Shown here piece by piece: positions 59,201 through 62,336 of a stretch of DNA of 64,000 nucleotides (position 1 is the first letter of the stretch; each line of letters begins with the position of its first letter). The DNA is taken from the NCBI RefSeq assembly GCF_024868665.1, contig NC_079894.1, positions 8,641,737 through 8,705,736 of the forward strand, given 5' to 3'. Below the pieces are notes generated by a model that saw only the letters and a list, made by a program, of their open reading frames with translations, did not search any database and was not told the DNA's origin. The DNA is from Triplophysa rosa. Taxonomy: Eukaryota > Chordata > Actinopteri > Cypriniformes > Nemacheilidae. The position numbers were made by a program, and so were the translations under genes.

Positions 59201-60582
59201 CTGCAAGACAGCCACTCTTAACTTTGTTAATTCAGCCGTAAGAGAACCTTCGCCGTGTTTATTTATCTAGCCAAGCTCTACCTGAGGAGCAGCATGTCAA
59301 AAGCCATTAGGCTGACATCCCCTGAGCAAAAGCATCCACGCCAGTGAGAGACCCCTGCTCACAGATACCCTTGAAATAAGGAGAAATGGGCAATGTCACA
59401 CAACTTCAATGAGAACTTGTGATTTCAGATTCTGTCGGTCTGGGAACGTGTTTGAGGTTGCTGCTCATTATGAATCTGTTTTATGATGCACACACATCAC
59501 GATGCCAAGGTGCTTTTATTAACTTCAGTACAAAAACGGAAAATATTGATAGACATATATGTATCTGTCAGAGCAAATAAATGGCCAATATGTGTATATT
59601 AAAGGGATAGTTCACCTAAAAATGAAAAATCTGTCATTATATACAAGATATTTTGAGAAATTTAGGAAAGCTGCAGTTCTGCTGCACTTTTGACTAGCAT
59701 TTTACTTTTTCCTAATATGGTAGTCAATGGTGCCTCAGAATTGTCAGTTGTTAACATTCTTCCAAATATCTTTCTTTGTGTTCAAGCAAATAAAAAACGA
59801 TACAGGTTTGGAACTACTAAAGGGTGAGTAAATACTAAATCATGACAGAATTTTTGGGTGAACTGTCCCATTAAGTGTCACTGGACAAGTTTCAGTTCCA
59901 AAACAATGCTAAAGGAAAATAAACGTTTCTGATTTTAAATGTGATACAGTTCAGAGATAAACCACTGCGTAATACTTAAAACCAAAAAGAAGCTTGGCAA
60001 AATGAGAGGTCACGAAGGAAAGAAGGAAGGAAATTTTCACCAATGATGAACAGTAAATAAACATTTTCATAAAATTAGCATCACAGCAAAATCGCCAGTG
60101 TTAAAAAGGGTCAAATTATAATTTGACTTTTTTAACACTGGCGATTTTACTGCGTGTTAAAATCAGCATTTTGTGTGCATGTGATATATCAAACATCTGC
60201 CACCATCTATATTTGCATTGGTTACTAAAAACCCATATTGGTCAATATCAGACAGTGTGTTACTTGAAAAGGGTTCAAGTGACAAACTAGGATATAGCAT
60301 ATTCCCTAAAAAGAAAACCAAATACGTTTACAAATTCTCATCCAACATTTAGTGATGATTTAGAAACACAATAAAAGCATATAATACAGATTCTATGAAA
60401 ACCCATTTAAACTTTATCTTACACCTTATGGAAGGATTCTGAGAGCCACAGGTACGAACACTGGACACTCACCTGGAGTTTGAGCTGTTCCAGTAGACCG
60501 CATGTCTATCTGAGATGATCCTGTCGTCCGACCATACGGACACCCAACACACTACCGTAAAAAACACCACCGGCAACTCCAT
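7384..60582 (-). CDS. efna2: Ephrin-A2, four coding exons, complete
   Basis: Joined coding sequence: 60582-60473, 12691-12399, 8970-8905, 7508-7384 (594 nt, 197 residues plus stop). All junctions have GT donors and AG acceptors and the frame is kept (phases 2, 1, 1). The product is a GPI-anchored cell-surface ligand for EphA receptor tyrosine kinases, used in repulsive axon guidance and tissue boundary formation. Visible landmarks are the signal peptide (residues 1 to about 18), the ephrin receptor-binding domain (about 25-156) with cysteines 57, 85, 97 and 146, the Eph-binding G-H loop ([13 protein letters not shown], 113-125), N-glycosylation sequons at N32 and N157, and a hydrophobic GPI tail (182-197). 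The INDYLD(I/V)[12 protein letters not shown] and [10 protein letters not shown] motifs fit ephrin-A2 better than A3 or A5. Teleosts often keep two copies (efna2a/efna2b); I cannot say which this is. Intron 1 spans 47.8 kb. Confidence 0.95.
7509..8904 (-). other. efna2: efna2 intron 3
   Basis: A 1.4 kb intron between verified splice sites. It contains one hAT-like element (7936-8369). The remainder is AT-rich with no supported feature. Confidence 0.9.
7936..8369. mobile_element. hAT-like non-autonomous element
   Basis: The termini are CAGGGGTTTTCAAAG at the left and CTGAAAACCCCTG at the right, forming short inverted repeats that begin with CAGGGG as in many hAT (Charlie-type) elements. The interior (CCGGGGACCCCCAGGGGGCC near the left end) is palindromic. 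No convincing 8-base target duplication remains. It lies within efna2 intron 3. Confidence 0.65.
8905..8970 (-). CDS. efna2: efna2 exon 3 (end of the ephrin domain)
   Basis: 66 bases between the acceptor CCTTGTCAACAG and the donor ACAA|GTAAGT. It encodes residues 135-156, [19 protein letters not shown] then KPT, the last beta strand of the ephrin fold, including the fourth domain cysteine (146) that closes a disulfide. The [12 protein letters not shown] motif is diagnostic of ephrin-A. It begins and ends in phase 1 and is a multiple of three, so it could be skipped without breaking the frame; skipping would remove the cysteine and probably destabilise the domain. Confidence 0.95.
11537..12010. 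mobile_element. Element of unknown class inserted in the hAT
   Basis: Starts TGTCACGGTTATGC and ends CCAAACCGTGACA, so it has short TG...CA-type inverted ends. A T-rich body precedes an AATAAA-free AT-rich tail. It interrupts the hAT element between its normal left and right halves. This resembles a widespread fish repeat ending in CCGTGACA; I cannot assign a class, and the boundaries are accurate to a few bases. Confidence 0.5.
11582..11772. mobile_element. PIF/Harbinger-like MITE, innermost of the nest
   Basis: Inverted ends AGGCTAAAATACACTACAAG and CTTGTAGTGTGTTCCAGCC, with AAAGTCT and AGACTTT words inside, are flanked by TTA on both sides (11579-11581 and 11773-11775). A 3-base TTA duplication is what PIF/Harbinger elements leave. 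It is 191 bases long and non-coding. Confidence 0.65.
12399..12691 (-). CDS. efna2: efna2 exon 2 (core receptor-binding domain)
   Basis: 293 bases between the acceptor CTCTCGGTTGCAG and the donor T|GTAAGT. The exon encodes residues 37-134 plus the first base of codon 135. It carries the ephrin core: [12 protein letters not shown], then [24 protein letters not shown], and the EphA-binding G-H loop [13 protein letters not shown] followed by RPGHEYYYI. Three of the four domain cysteines are here (57, 85, 97). The 293-base size matches, as I recall, the conserved second exon of vertebrate ephrin-A genes. The open frame running through the donor into the intron (ending CKCAFLTQ and so on) is intronic read-through. 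Confidence 0.96.
12692..14370. other. Intron 1 segment, little content
   Basis: No repeat or exon recognised apart from a short GA tract near 12911 and a (CA)n tract at about 14019-14037. Confidence 0.4.
14385..14605. repeat. Dispersed fish repeat (GGTTCTTT/AAGAACC type)
   Basis: Repeated AAGAACC and GGTTCTT words occur in both orientations (AAAGGTTCTTTGGGGAACCA near 14530, GAAGAACCTTTTGTAGCACC near 14577). They give a partly palindromic unit like a common teleost MITE. The ends are unclear. Confidence 0.5.
14950..15226. mobile_element. Inverted-repeat element (GCACATTGAGTCCGAAATTT)
   Basis: The left end, TAAAGCCCATTGCACATTGA, and the right end (complement TAAGGTCTTTGCACATACAG) match over about 30 bases with a few mismatches. 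The unit is 277 bases and non-coding. The interior is CpG-containing, with repeated TCCGAAATTT and TTTTCGCATCCG words. I do not recognise a named family. Confidence 0.6.
15230..16811. other. Intron 1 segment, little content
   Basis: Contains a fragment near 15250-15330 resembling the interior of the TAGGGCTGTCAA hAT family (ACATAATATACTGTATGTGT). Otherwise no recognisable gene or repeat. Confidence 0.35.
16812..16908. mobile_element. Angel-type MITE, right-end fragment
   Basis: The order of words matches the right arm of the Angel-type copies elsewhere: TTTTGTGTTCC, AGAAAAGTCATGTGGGTTTT, GACATGGGAG, ATGATGGCAGAATT, then GGGAGAACTAT. The left arm is missing. It abuts the next element directly. 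Confidence 0.5.
16913..17287. mobile_element. AAGGTCCAGTGT-family MITE
   Basis: Begins AAGGTCCAGTGTATGAAATT and ends in the complementary TTCACACTTGACCTTTA, so it has terminal inverted repeats. It shares the TTTAGCGGCATCTA(C/G)TGGTGAG block with the element at 28681-28892, showing they are one family. Confidence 0.65.
17409..17455. repeat. (CA)n microsatellite
   Basis: About 23 uninterrupted CA units. Long open frames on both strands across this stretch and the next are only translations of the repeat. Confidence 0.97.
17489..17574. repeat. Long (CA)n microsatellite
   Basis: 43 uninterrupted CA units, the longest tract in the window and probably highly polymorphic. Confidence 0.98.
17754..17821. 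repeat. Compound (CA)n/(GCAC)n microsatellite
   Basis: CA units interrupted by a run of GCAC tetramers. Confidence 0.93.
18290..19260. repeat. Dispersed repeat copy A, split by a LINE tail
   Basis: The left part (to 18470, ending GAAAAGATGCTCTGT) and the right part (from about 19044, starting TTCATATTCACTTTTAAGC) align in order with a continuous copy at about 49220-49680. The matching blocks include TTTCTATTTGCATTTATT, AATAACAGAAAAGATGCTCT and ACATCTAGAAAT. The insert between them is the LINE piece described separately. Confidence 0.7.
18471..19035 (+). mobile_element. LINE 3' end (5'-truncated insertion)
   Basis: The insert ends with CCAATAAAGCTAATTCCGAT plus TCTG, the AATAAAGCTGATTCTGATTCTG-type tail of CR1/Rex-like fish LINEs. 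Upstream, a short open frame contains a [13 protein letters not shown] motif like those in the C-terminal part of such elements. It has no reverse-transcriptase domain, so it is a dead 5'-truncated copy in the plus orientation. Confidence 0.6.
19263..20133. other. Intron 1 segment, repeat-poor
   Basis: Moderately GC-rich between about 19440 and 19870, with no recognised transposon and a short GA tract at about 19775. Could include regulatory sequence, but nothing specific is proven. Confidence 0.35.
20134..20629. mobile_element. Angel-type MITE, composite or tandem copy
   Basis: Starts TTAAAGGGATAGTTCACCC and ends GGGTGAACTATCCCTTTAA, with TTAA at both ends. It contains two successive left-arm blocks (CTGTATGACTTTTTTCTTCT near 20178, CTGTATGACTTTCTTTCTTC near 20397) separated by unrelated sequence, so one copy seems to have landed in or recombined with another. 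Confidence 0.75.
20740..21400. promoter_or_regulatory. Candidate conserved regulatory block in intron 1
   Basis: A repeat-free, comparatively GC- and CpG-rich block between transposon-laden AT-rich DNA. It contains a homeodomain-type palindrome, TGATTAATCA (20827-20836), an inverted repeat ATTGCT(N)7AGCAAT (20799-20817), and further ATTA cores. It has no supported coding frame. Enhancer identity is an inference from composition and motifs only. Confidence 0.3.
21857..21968. mobile_element. Angel-type MITE, truncated
   Basis: TTAAAGGGATAGTTCACCC, then CATTTACTCACCCTCTTGTC and TTTGTGTTCTGCAGAAGAAA: the left arm plus part of the loop, with the right arm missing. Confidence 0.7.
21969..23239. 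other. Intron 1 segment with a 25-base tandem duplication
   Basis: No exon is supported. Bases 22507-22531 are repeated exactly at 22532-22556. A minus-strand open frame of 119 codons (22329-22688) crosses it but resembles no family I know. Confidence 0.35.
22507..22556. repeat. Perfect 25-base tandem duplication
   Basis: Two head-to-tail identical copies of a 25-base unit (ATGGTCCTACAGATGAAGCC plus ACCCA). Being 25 bases long, it shifts any reading frame that crosses it. Confidence 0.95.
23245..23480. repeat. Dispersed fish repeat (TTCGTACGA type)
   Basis: Contains GAATTCGTACGATCATATTA, then GGTTTAGGGGTGGGATTGGG and TCGTACGTTTTTGTACGATT, an arrangement common to an abundant cyprinid repeat with inverted ACGA/TCGT words. 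A small relic of the same kind is at about 50885-50945. Confidence 0.5.
23481..26219. other. Intron 1 segment, AT-rich with one GC-rich island
   Basis: Mostly AT-rich without recognisable elements. The exception is a CpG-rich island at about 24488-24690. No exon with both splice sites and a recognisable protein motif was found. Confidence 0.35.
26220..26507. mobile_element. Palindromic MITE (GGTAACACTTTACAA family)
   Basis: GGTAACACTTTACAACAAGG at the left and CCTTATTGTAAAGTGTTACC at the right are near-perfect complements. The interior keeps mirrored TTAACATTAGTTAATGCATT and GTTAGCTAATGCATTTACTA blocks, so the whole 288 bases fold on themselves. It is a very common fish DNA transposon derivative. 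Confidence 0.82.
26640..26905. mobile_element. Angel-type MITE, decayed
   Basis: CTTTCTTCTGCAGAAC, AAGAAGATATTTTGAAGAAC and GGTAACCAAACAACATTGAC on the left are followed by mirrored TTTCTCAAAATATCATCTTT and ACAGAAGAAAGA words. The outer TTCACCC ends have diverged. Confidence 0.65.
26906..28139. other. Intron 1 segment with candidate regulatory block
   Basis: No transposon recognised. A mixed-composition block at about 27511-27950 has a paired SOX-like and octamer motif (see separate entry). No exon supported. Confidence 0.35.
27511..27950. promoter_or_regulatory. Candidate enhancer with SOX-like and OCT-like sites
   Basis: Repeat-free block containing AACAATAATGCAAAT (about 27624-27638), which combines a SOX core (AACAAT) with the POU octamer (ATGCAAAT). 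It is followed by ATTAGCTAATTAGA (homeodomain type) near 27857. Motifs this short occur by chance, so the call rests on their clustering and the absence of transposons. Confidence 0.28.
28140..28297. mobile_element. Palindromic MITE (CCCTGTTGAAAAAAACAGCA)
   Basis: 158 bases. The left end, CCCTGTTGAAAAAAACAGCA, is complemented at the right by TGCTGTTTTTTTCAACAGGG, with CATATGCTGG mirrored inside and internal GCTGGTTT repeats. Well preserved, so probably a recent copy. Confidence 0.88.
28681..28892. mobile_element. AAGGTCCAGTGT-family MITE
   Basis: TAAAGGTCCAGTGTGTAG at the left and TAGTACACTTGACCTTTA at the right. It carries the complement of the CGGCATCTACTGGTGAG block seen in the 16913 copy (CACCACTAGATGCCGCTAAA). 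Confidence 0.68.
28893..29972. other. Intron 1 segment, nothing recognised
   Basis: Mixed-composition intronic DNA with no supported exon, RNA gene or repeat. Confidence 0.35.
29973..30218. mobile_element. Angel-type MITE, complete
   Basis: TTAAATGATAGTTCACCC to GGGTGAACTATCACTTTAA, with TTAA at both ends and mirrored arms (CCATTCACTTGCATT against AAGTGAATGGGGGCCAG). Confidence 0.8.
30750..31040. mobile_element. Decayed Angel-type fragments
   Basis: Weak matches in the expected order: GGGTGAGTAAATGATTCTGG at about 30887, then a left-arm-like run (GTTCCAAACCTGTATACATT near 30954; GAACACAAAGAATGATATTT near 30986; GGAAGAATGTTAGCAACTGA). Ends are not definable. Confidence 0.4.
31045..31400 (+). 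pseudogene. Tc1/mariner transposase C-terminal relic
   Basis: The stretch 31133-31339 is open and encodes [18 protein letters not shown], the segment around the third catalytic acidic residue of Tc1-like transposases, followed by an RLRAR basic run. In another frame just upstream is [10 protein letters not shown], the region of the second catalytic aspartate. A frameshift and a stop separate them, so the gene is dead. The 3' end (CATACTTTTGGCC near 31387) resembles the terminal repeat of such elements. The N-terminal DNA-binding part and the left end are missing. Confidence 0.75.
31401..36419. other. Intron 1 segment, few recognised elements
   Basis: Mostly AT-rich (very AT-rich at 33480-33670), with a GA tract near 32600 and a repeat-free block near 35.6-35.83 kb. 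No exon or RNA gene supported. Confidence 0.35.
35580..35830. promoter_or_regulatory. Candidate conserved regulatory block
   Basis: A repeat-free stretch of balanced composition, with ATTA/TAAT cores (ACTAATTGTTATTG near 35592, CTTATTAGCATTGATGAGCG near 35621) and an E-box-like CAGCTG near 35742. Only a comparative alignment could confirm it. Confidence 0.25.
36430..36700. repeat. Two-copy tandem repeat, period about 163 bases
   Basis: ACTTCAAGTTCATTTTAT begins at 36430 and again at 36593, each followed by ATACTTAGGTAA(A/G)GTTCA and ACTAGTAGT(G/A)TAC. The second copy is interrupted at 36700 by the hAT insertion and resumes at 38896 (TGTACTTTTTCAATAC, matching TGTACTATTTCAAAAC in copy 1). Confidence 0.8.
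36775..37764. mobile_element. Inner hAT element with perfect 8-base target duplication
   Basis: 990 bases with a perfect 15-base inverted repeat (TAGGGATGCACCGAA / TTCGGTGCATCCCTA), flanked by identical CCCCAAAT at 36767-36774 and 37765-37772. The ends are rich in GGCCGAA words. It is non-autonomous, with no transposase frame. It lies inside the outer element, so it inserted later. Confidence 0.92.
37612..37634. repeat. (TC)n tract inside the inner hAT
   Basis: About eleven TC units. Confidence 0.9.
39041..42616. other. Intron 1 segment, few recognised elements
   Basis: AT-rich. A hAT right-end relic (GATATTGTGACAGCCCTAA) ends at about 40159, and there is a GA microsatellite at 41198-41231. 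No exon supported. Confidence 0.35.
41198..41231. repeat. (GA)n microsatellite
   Basis: About 17 GA units. Confidence 0.95.
42617..43170. mobile_element. GGGGTCATATGAC-family repeat
   Basis: Starts AAAGGGGTCATATGACACGG, the terminus of an abundant fish DNA element. The following sequence (CATACTGTGCATGTTTGTAT, GATTGGTCAAATACTGCAAG) fits an interior. The mirrored right end is not obvious, so the right boundary is approximate. Confidence 0.45.
43792..43850. repeat. 59-base segment shared with 47125-47183
   Basis: Identical to 47125-47183 except for one base (GGAGTAATTACTTACC versus GGAGTAATAACTTACC). Similarity stops at both edges. At 47 kb the segment lies inside a longer inverted-repeat element; here it stands alone. 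Confidence 0.85.
43851..45557. other. Intron 1 segment, nothing recognised
   Basis: No supported exon, RNA gene or repeat. The long minus-strand open frame at 44903-45370 has no recognisable domain. Confidence 0.35.
45560..46696. mobile_element. MITE (GGCACAATATGTAAG ends) split by a hAT
   Basis: Left end GGCACAATATGTAAGATTTT; the right end's complement is GGCACAGTATGTAATTTTCT. These are good terminal inverted repeats of a common fish MITE. About half of the present length is a later insertion. Confidence 0.72.
45772..46323. mobile_element. hAT element nested in the MITE
   Basis: Ends TAGGGTTGGGAATTAAATC and CAAAACCCAACCCTA. Flanking octamers ACTATAGG (45764-45771) and ATCATAGG (46324-46331) agree at six of eight positions, consistent with a decayed hAT target duplication. 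Interior AACCATAGT/ACCATAGTTTAA words suggest it also hosts part of the ACCATGG-type repeat. Confidence 0.7.
46754..47470. mobile_element. Inverted-repeat element, 717 bases
   Basis: Left end GAGGCTCAGAGATGACGTAT; the right end's complement is GAGGATCAGAGATGACATAT. Subterminal CCCGGAAG/CTTCCGGGTT and TCTATGGG words are mirrored as well. No coding frame. The class is not certain because the flanks (ACAATAGG, TCAATTAG) do not form a clean duplication. Confidence 0.75.
47471..49219. other. Intron 1 segment, nothing recognised
   Basis: Mixed composition up to about 48.7 kb, then AT-rich. The open frame at 48131-48358 could encode a hydrophobic helix but has no family match or splice support. Confidence 0.35.
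49220..49680. repeat. Dispersed repeat copy B (uninterrupted)
   Basis: The continuous counterpart of 18290-19260. Shared blocks in the same order include TTTCTATTTGCATTTATT, AATAACAGAAAAGATGCTCT, TATTCACTTTTAAGCAATAC and ATACATCTAGAAAT. It serves as the empty site for the LINE insertion in copy A. Confidence 0.7.
49681..52777. other. Intron 1 segment, few recognised elements
   Basis: A relic of the TTCGTACGA-type repeat at about 50885-50945. Otherwise no exon, RNA gene or intact repeat seen. Confidence 0.35.
52778..53003. mobile_element. Angel-type MITE, right end decayed
   Basis: Begins TTAAAGAGGTAGTTCACCCC. Central GGAAGTCAATGGGGGCCAGT and ACCAACATTCTTC match other copies, while the right terminal GGGTGAACTA has been lost. 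Confidence 0.72.
53076..53362. mobile_element. Angel-type MITE, complete
   Basis: TTAAAGTGATAGTTCACCC to ATGATGACTATCACTTTAA, with TTAA at both ends and the full set of arm words (CTTTCTTCTGCAGAACACAA, GATATTTTGAAGAAAGTTGG, mirrored AACATTCTTCAAAATATCTT). Confidence 0.82.
53966..54084. mobile_element. Hairpin MITE flanked by TA (CACAGTAAAATCGCCAGT)
   Basis: 119 bases. CACAGTAAAATCGCCAGTCT at the left and ACTGGCGATTTTACTGTG at the right, with AAAGGTCAAATTAACAC mirrored inside, give a nearly perfect hairpin. TA occurs on both sides (53964-53965, 54085-54086), fitting a Tc1/mariner-type target. Confidence 0.85.
54085..56150. other. Intron 1 segment, few recognised elements
   Basis: A fragment around 55790-55960 (GGTGTATAAAGACCTTACAT, CCTTAGAATGAGCTATTTCT, ACACCGCAGGTCCCCTTACA) matches, in reverse, the interior of the 16913 MITE. 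No exon supported; the 175-codon minus-strand frame at 54593-55120 has no recognisable domain. Confidence 0.35.
56151..56345. repeat. Palindromic ACCATGG repeat
   Basis: Repeated and mirrored ACCATGGTTACTGTAGTA and TACTACAGTTACCATCG-type words form an imperfect hairpin. A known kind of fish MITE-like repeat. Confidence 0.65.
56346..59598. other. Intron 1 segment, repeat-poor
   Basis: About 3 kb almost free of recognisable transposons and without a supported exon. This is the largest such stretch near the promoter, so regulatory elements are possible, but I see no specific site. Confidence 0.3.
59599..59874. mobile_element. Angel-type MITE, diverged but complete ends
   Basis: TTAAAGGGATAGTTCACC to GGGTGAACTGTCCCATTAA, with TTAA at both ends. 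The interior has diverged from the other copies. Confidence 0.78.
60082..60154. mobile_element. Hairpin MITE, short copy
   Basis: CACAGCAAAATCGCCAGTGT and ACTGGCGATTTTACTGCG: the same family as 53966-54084 but only 73 bases, nearly all of it the two arms. It lies 319 bases downstream of the exon 1 splice donor. Confidence 0.85.
60473..60582 (-). CDS. efna2: efna2 exon 1 (signal peptide and start of the ephrin domain)
   Basis: 110 coding bases from ATG at 60582 to a strong donor, AG|GTGAGT (last exonic base 60473). They encode a hydrophobic leader, [18 protein letters not shown], with likely cleavage near residue 17-18. After it comes the mature N terminus containing the [11 protein letters not shown] motif shared by ephrin-A proteins, with a glycosylation sequon at N32. 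Thirty-six full codons plus two bases precede the junction, and the split codon is AG|G (Arg37). The leader lacks the usual basic residue near its N terminus but is clearly hydrophobic. Confidence 0.93.
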
Positions 60583-61460
60583 TTGAGTTGTTGCTTTCCG
60601 TCTTCACCTCGAAACGAATACTCACGGTCTTCTACTTCAGATAAAACTTCTCAAATACCTAGATGCTTGAGTAAAGTCTGCGTAGGTAATTGTTTAACAT
60701 TATAAGAAAGCGTGTAATCCAAATCGATTTTCAGCAGCATCACTTTCTCTAGATCACTTTATAAACGACACGTTTTTAGGGCAAATCCATTGCAATAAAT
60801 TCTTATAGCGCGACAGGGGTCCACTGTGGTCCAAGGTACAGTCGGATTTTCTATCGCATCAGAAACCCGTCCATCATCTGAATGCGGGACAGTGCGATGC
60901 GCGCTCGCGTCTCCAACTGCGATGCTCCTCGTTTTAGCGCAGCAACTTCCAGATACCTCTAACGTTACCCCATGTGGTCTCCACGAGAAGCACGCGTGAA
61001 ACACATCCCCATCAGTTACGCACGCCTTTCAGTTTCGCGTTTCTTCAGTTGGCTATCTGATCTGCACAAGTTCTCTCTCAGTTGTTGCAAGAATCGTGTC
61101 GTTTCCAGCTCGCTACAGTGAGAAAGATCGGACCCCACGCACACATCGACTCGTTTCGCGGAGTCCTCAGTCCTGGAGGAACAAAGGCAATTTTGTCACA
61201 TTCTGTCTTACGCATCTCTCTTTTCTCACTACCTATGGCAGCTTTTAGGTCTGCTGAAGGTTTAGCTTCTACAGATCAAATACGATCTTTGTGGTGGAAA
61301 TCTAATGAAGTTTAACTCACGTACTACTTCGTAATTCATCAGATCATCCAGAATCAGATTCGTGCACGACAGTTATCATCACCGGTCTACCTTCGGAAAG
61401 GGGCGGGGCCTAAGGATGCGCTCGCTTCTTCAAACTCACAAGATATCCCATGCGTTTCAT
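60583..61460 (-). promoter_or_regulatory. efna2: efna2 5' UTR and likely promoter
   Basis: Upstream of the efna2 ATG, the sequence turns CpG-richer (about 60820-61460) and carries no recognisable transposon. A TATAAAG motif on the coding strand (60758-60763) lies 176 bases upstream of the ATG, and an SP1-type GGGGCGGGGCC box lies at 61400-61410. The transcription start is not determined, and either a TATA-driven or a CpG-type start is possible. Confidence 0.5.
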
Positions 61461-62330
61461 CCCCGCGGCGTATTTATTTTGCCACTTATTTAACGTACTA
61501 ATATTGCATTAAATTGCGGTTCAACAAGCACCTCTTCACGTGAGAGGTTATTTTATTCGCTATTTACTGAAACGTCAGGCAACAGATATGCGGAGCAAAC
61601 GTTGTTTTGAACAACCGAATTTACTGCTTTAGGACTATTAGATAACTTTCTGACTAATGAGGACGCATTTTAAAGGAGCTGTTCTCGGTCACTTATGCCC
61701 GATTCAATAATCCAAGCTTTATCAGCCGTGAAAACAGATTTACTTCTCGGCTCTGCGAATATGCGCCAAAAATACTATTGAAGCGAGTGCGCCACCTGCT
61801 GTACAAGAAGCGACATATTTCACGAGACGTCAATTATAGAGATCAATATTGTAACGTTTAAACTAAGAGTCGGGACTAACCTTTTATCAAATAAATCACA
61901 GACTACTAGATAAACATAAACGTTGTATATTACATGCACTTACTATATTATTTTATAGATCTGAAGGGACTGCAAACAGCTCTAGAAAGCTTCATATGAA
62001 CAAACCACTACACTTCGTCATTTTTAAAAGCCTAATTTGTTGGCTTAGAGCAAAATGTTCAGTGCCACTCATATGAAAGTCATTATGAATTTATGAAAAA
62101 ACATTTGCTACATGTAAAAATTAAAATATTTATACCAAGCTAACTTCAGAAGAGAAACAAGAAACCGAGGAAAAAAATTAGTTAAACCAGAAAGCTATTA
62201 TAGGTCTCTCACCTCACAAGTGAGGCTGGATTAAAAAAAAGGTAAGATTGTTAACCAGCTGTGAAATGTGAAAATGTTTAGAATGTTCAGAAATTCAACA
62301 ACAATAAGATGAAAGTGAGAAATTGAAAGG
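61461..62330. other. Intergenic between efna2 and the next gene
   Basis: AT-rich sequence with no supported exon or repeat. It separates the presumed efna2 promoter from the presumed 3' end of an upstream minus-strand gene. Confidence 0.4.
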
Positions 62331-62336
62331 TTTATT
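62331..62336 (-). terminator. AATAAA poly(A) signal of an upstream minus-strand gene
   Basis: TTTATT on the plus strand. On the coding strand it is followed within about 30 bases by a TTATTGTTGTTG run, which fits a GU-rich cleavage element. Confidence 0.45.

Larger units (their letters stand above)
12692..60472 (-). other. efna2: efna2 intron 1 (47.8 kb)
   Basis: Bounded by the exon 1 donor (GTGAGT) and the exon 2 acceptor (TTGCAG). I find no other convincing protein-coding exon or RNA gene inside it on either strand. Its content is MITEs and other transposons, microsatellites, AT-rich filler and a few GC-rich, repeat-free blocks that could be enhancers. A long first intron is usual for ephrin genes. 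Confidence 0.88.
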
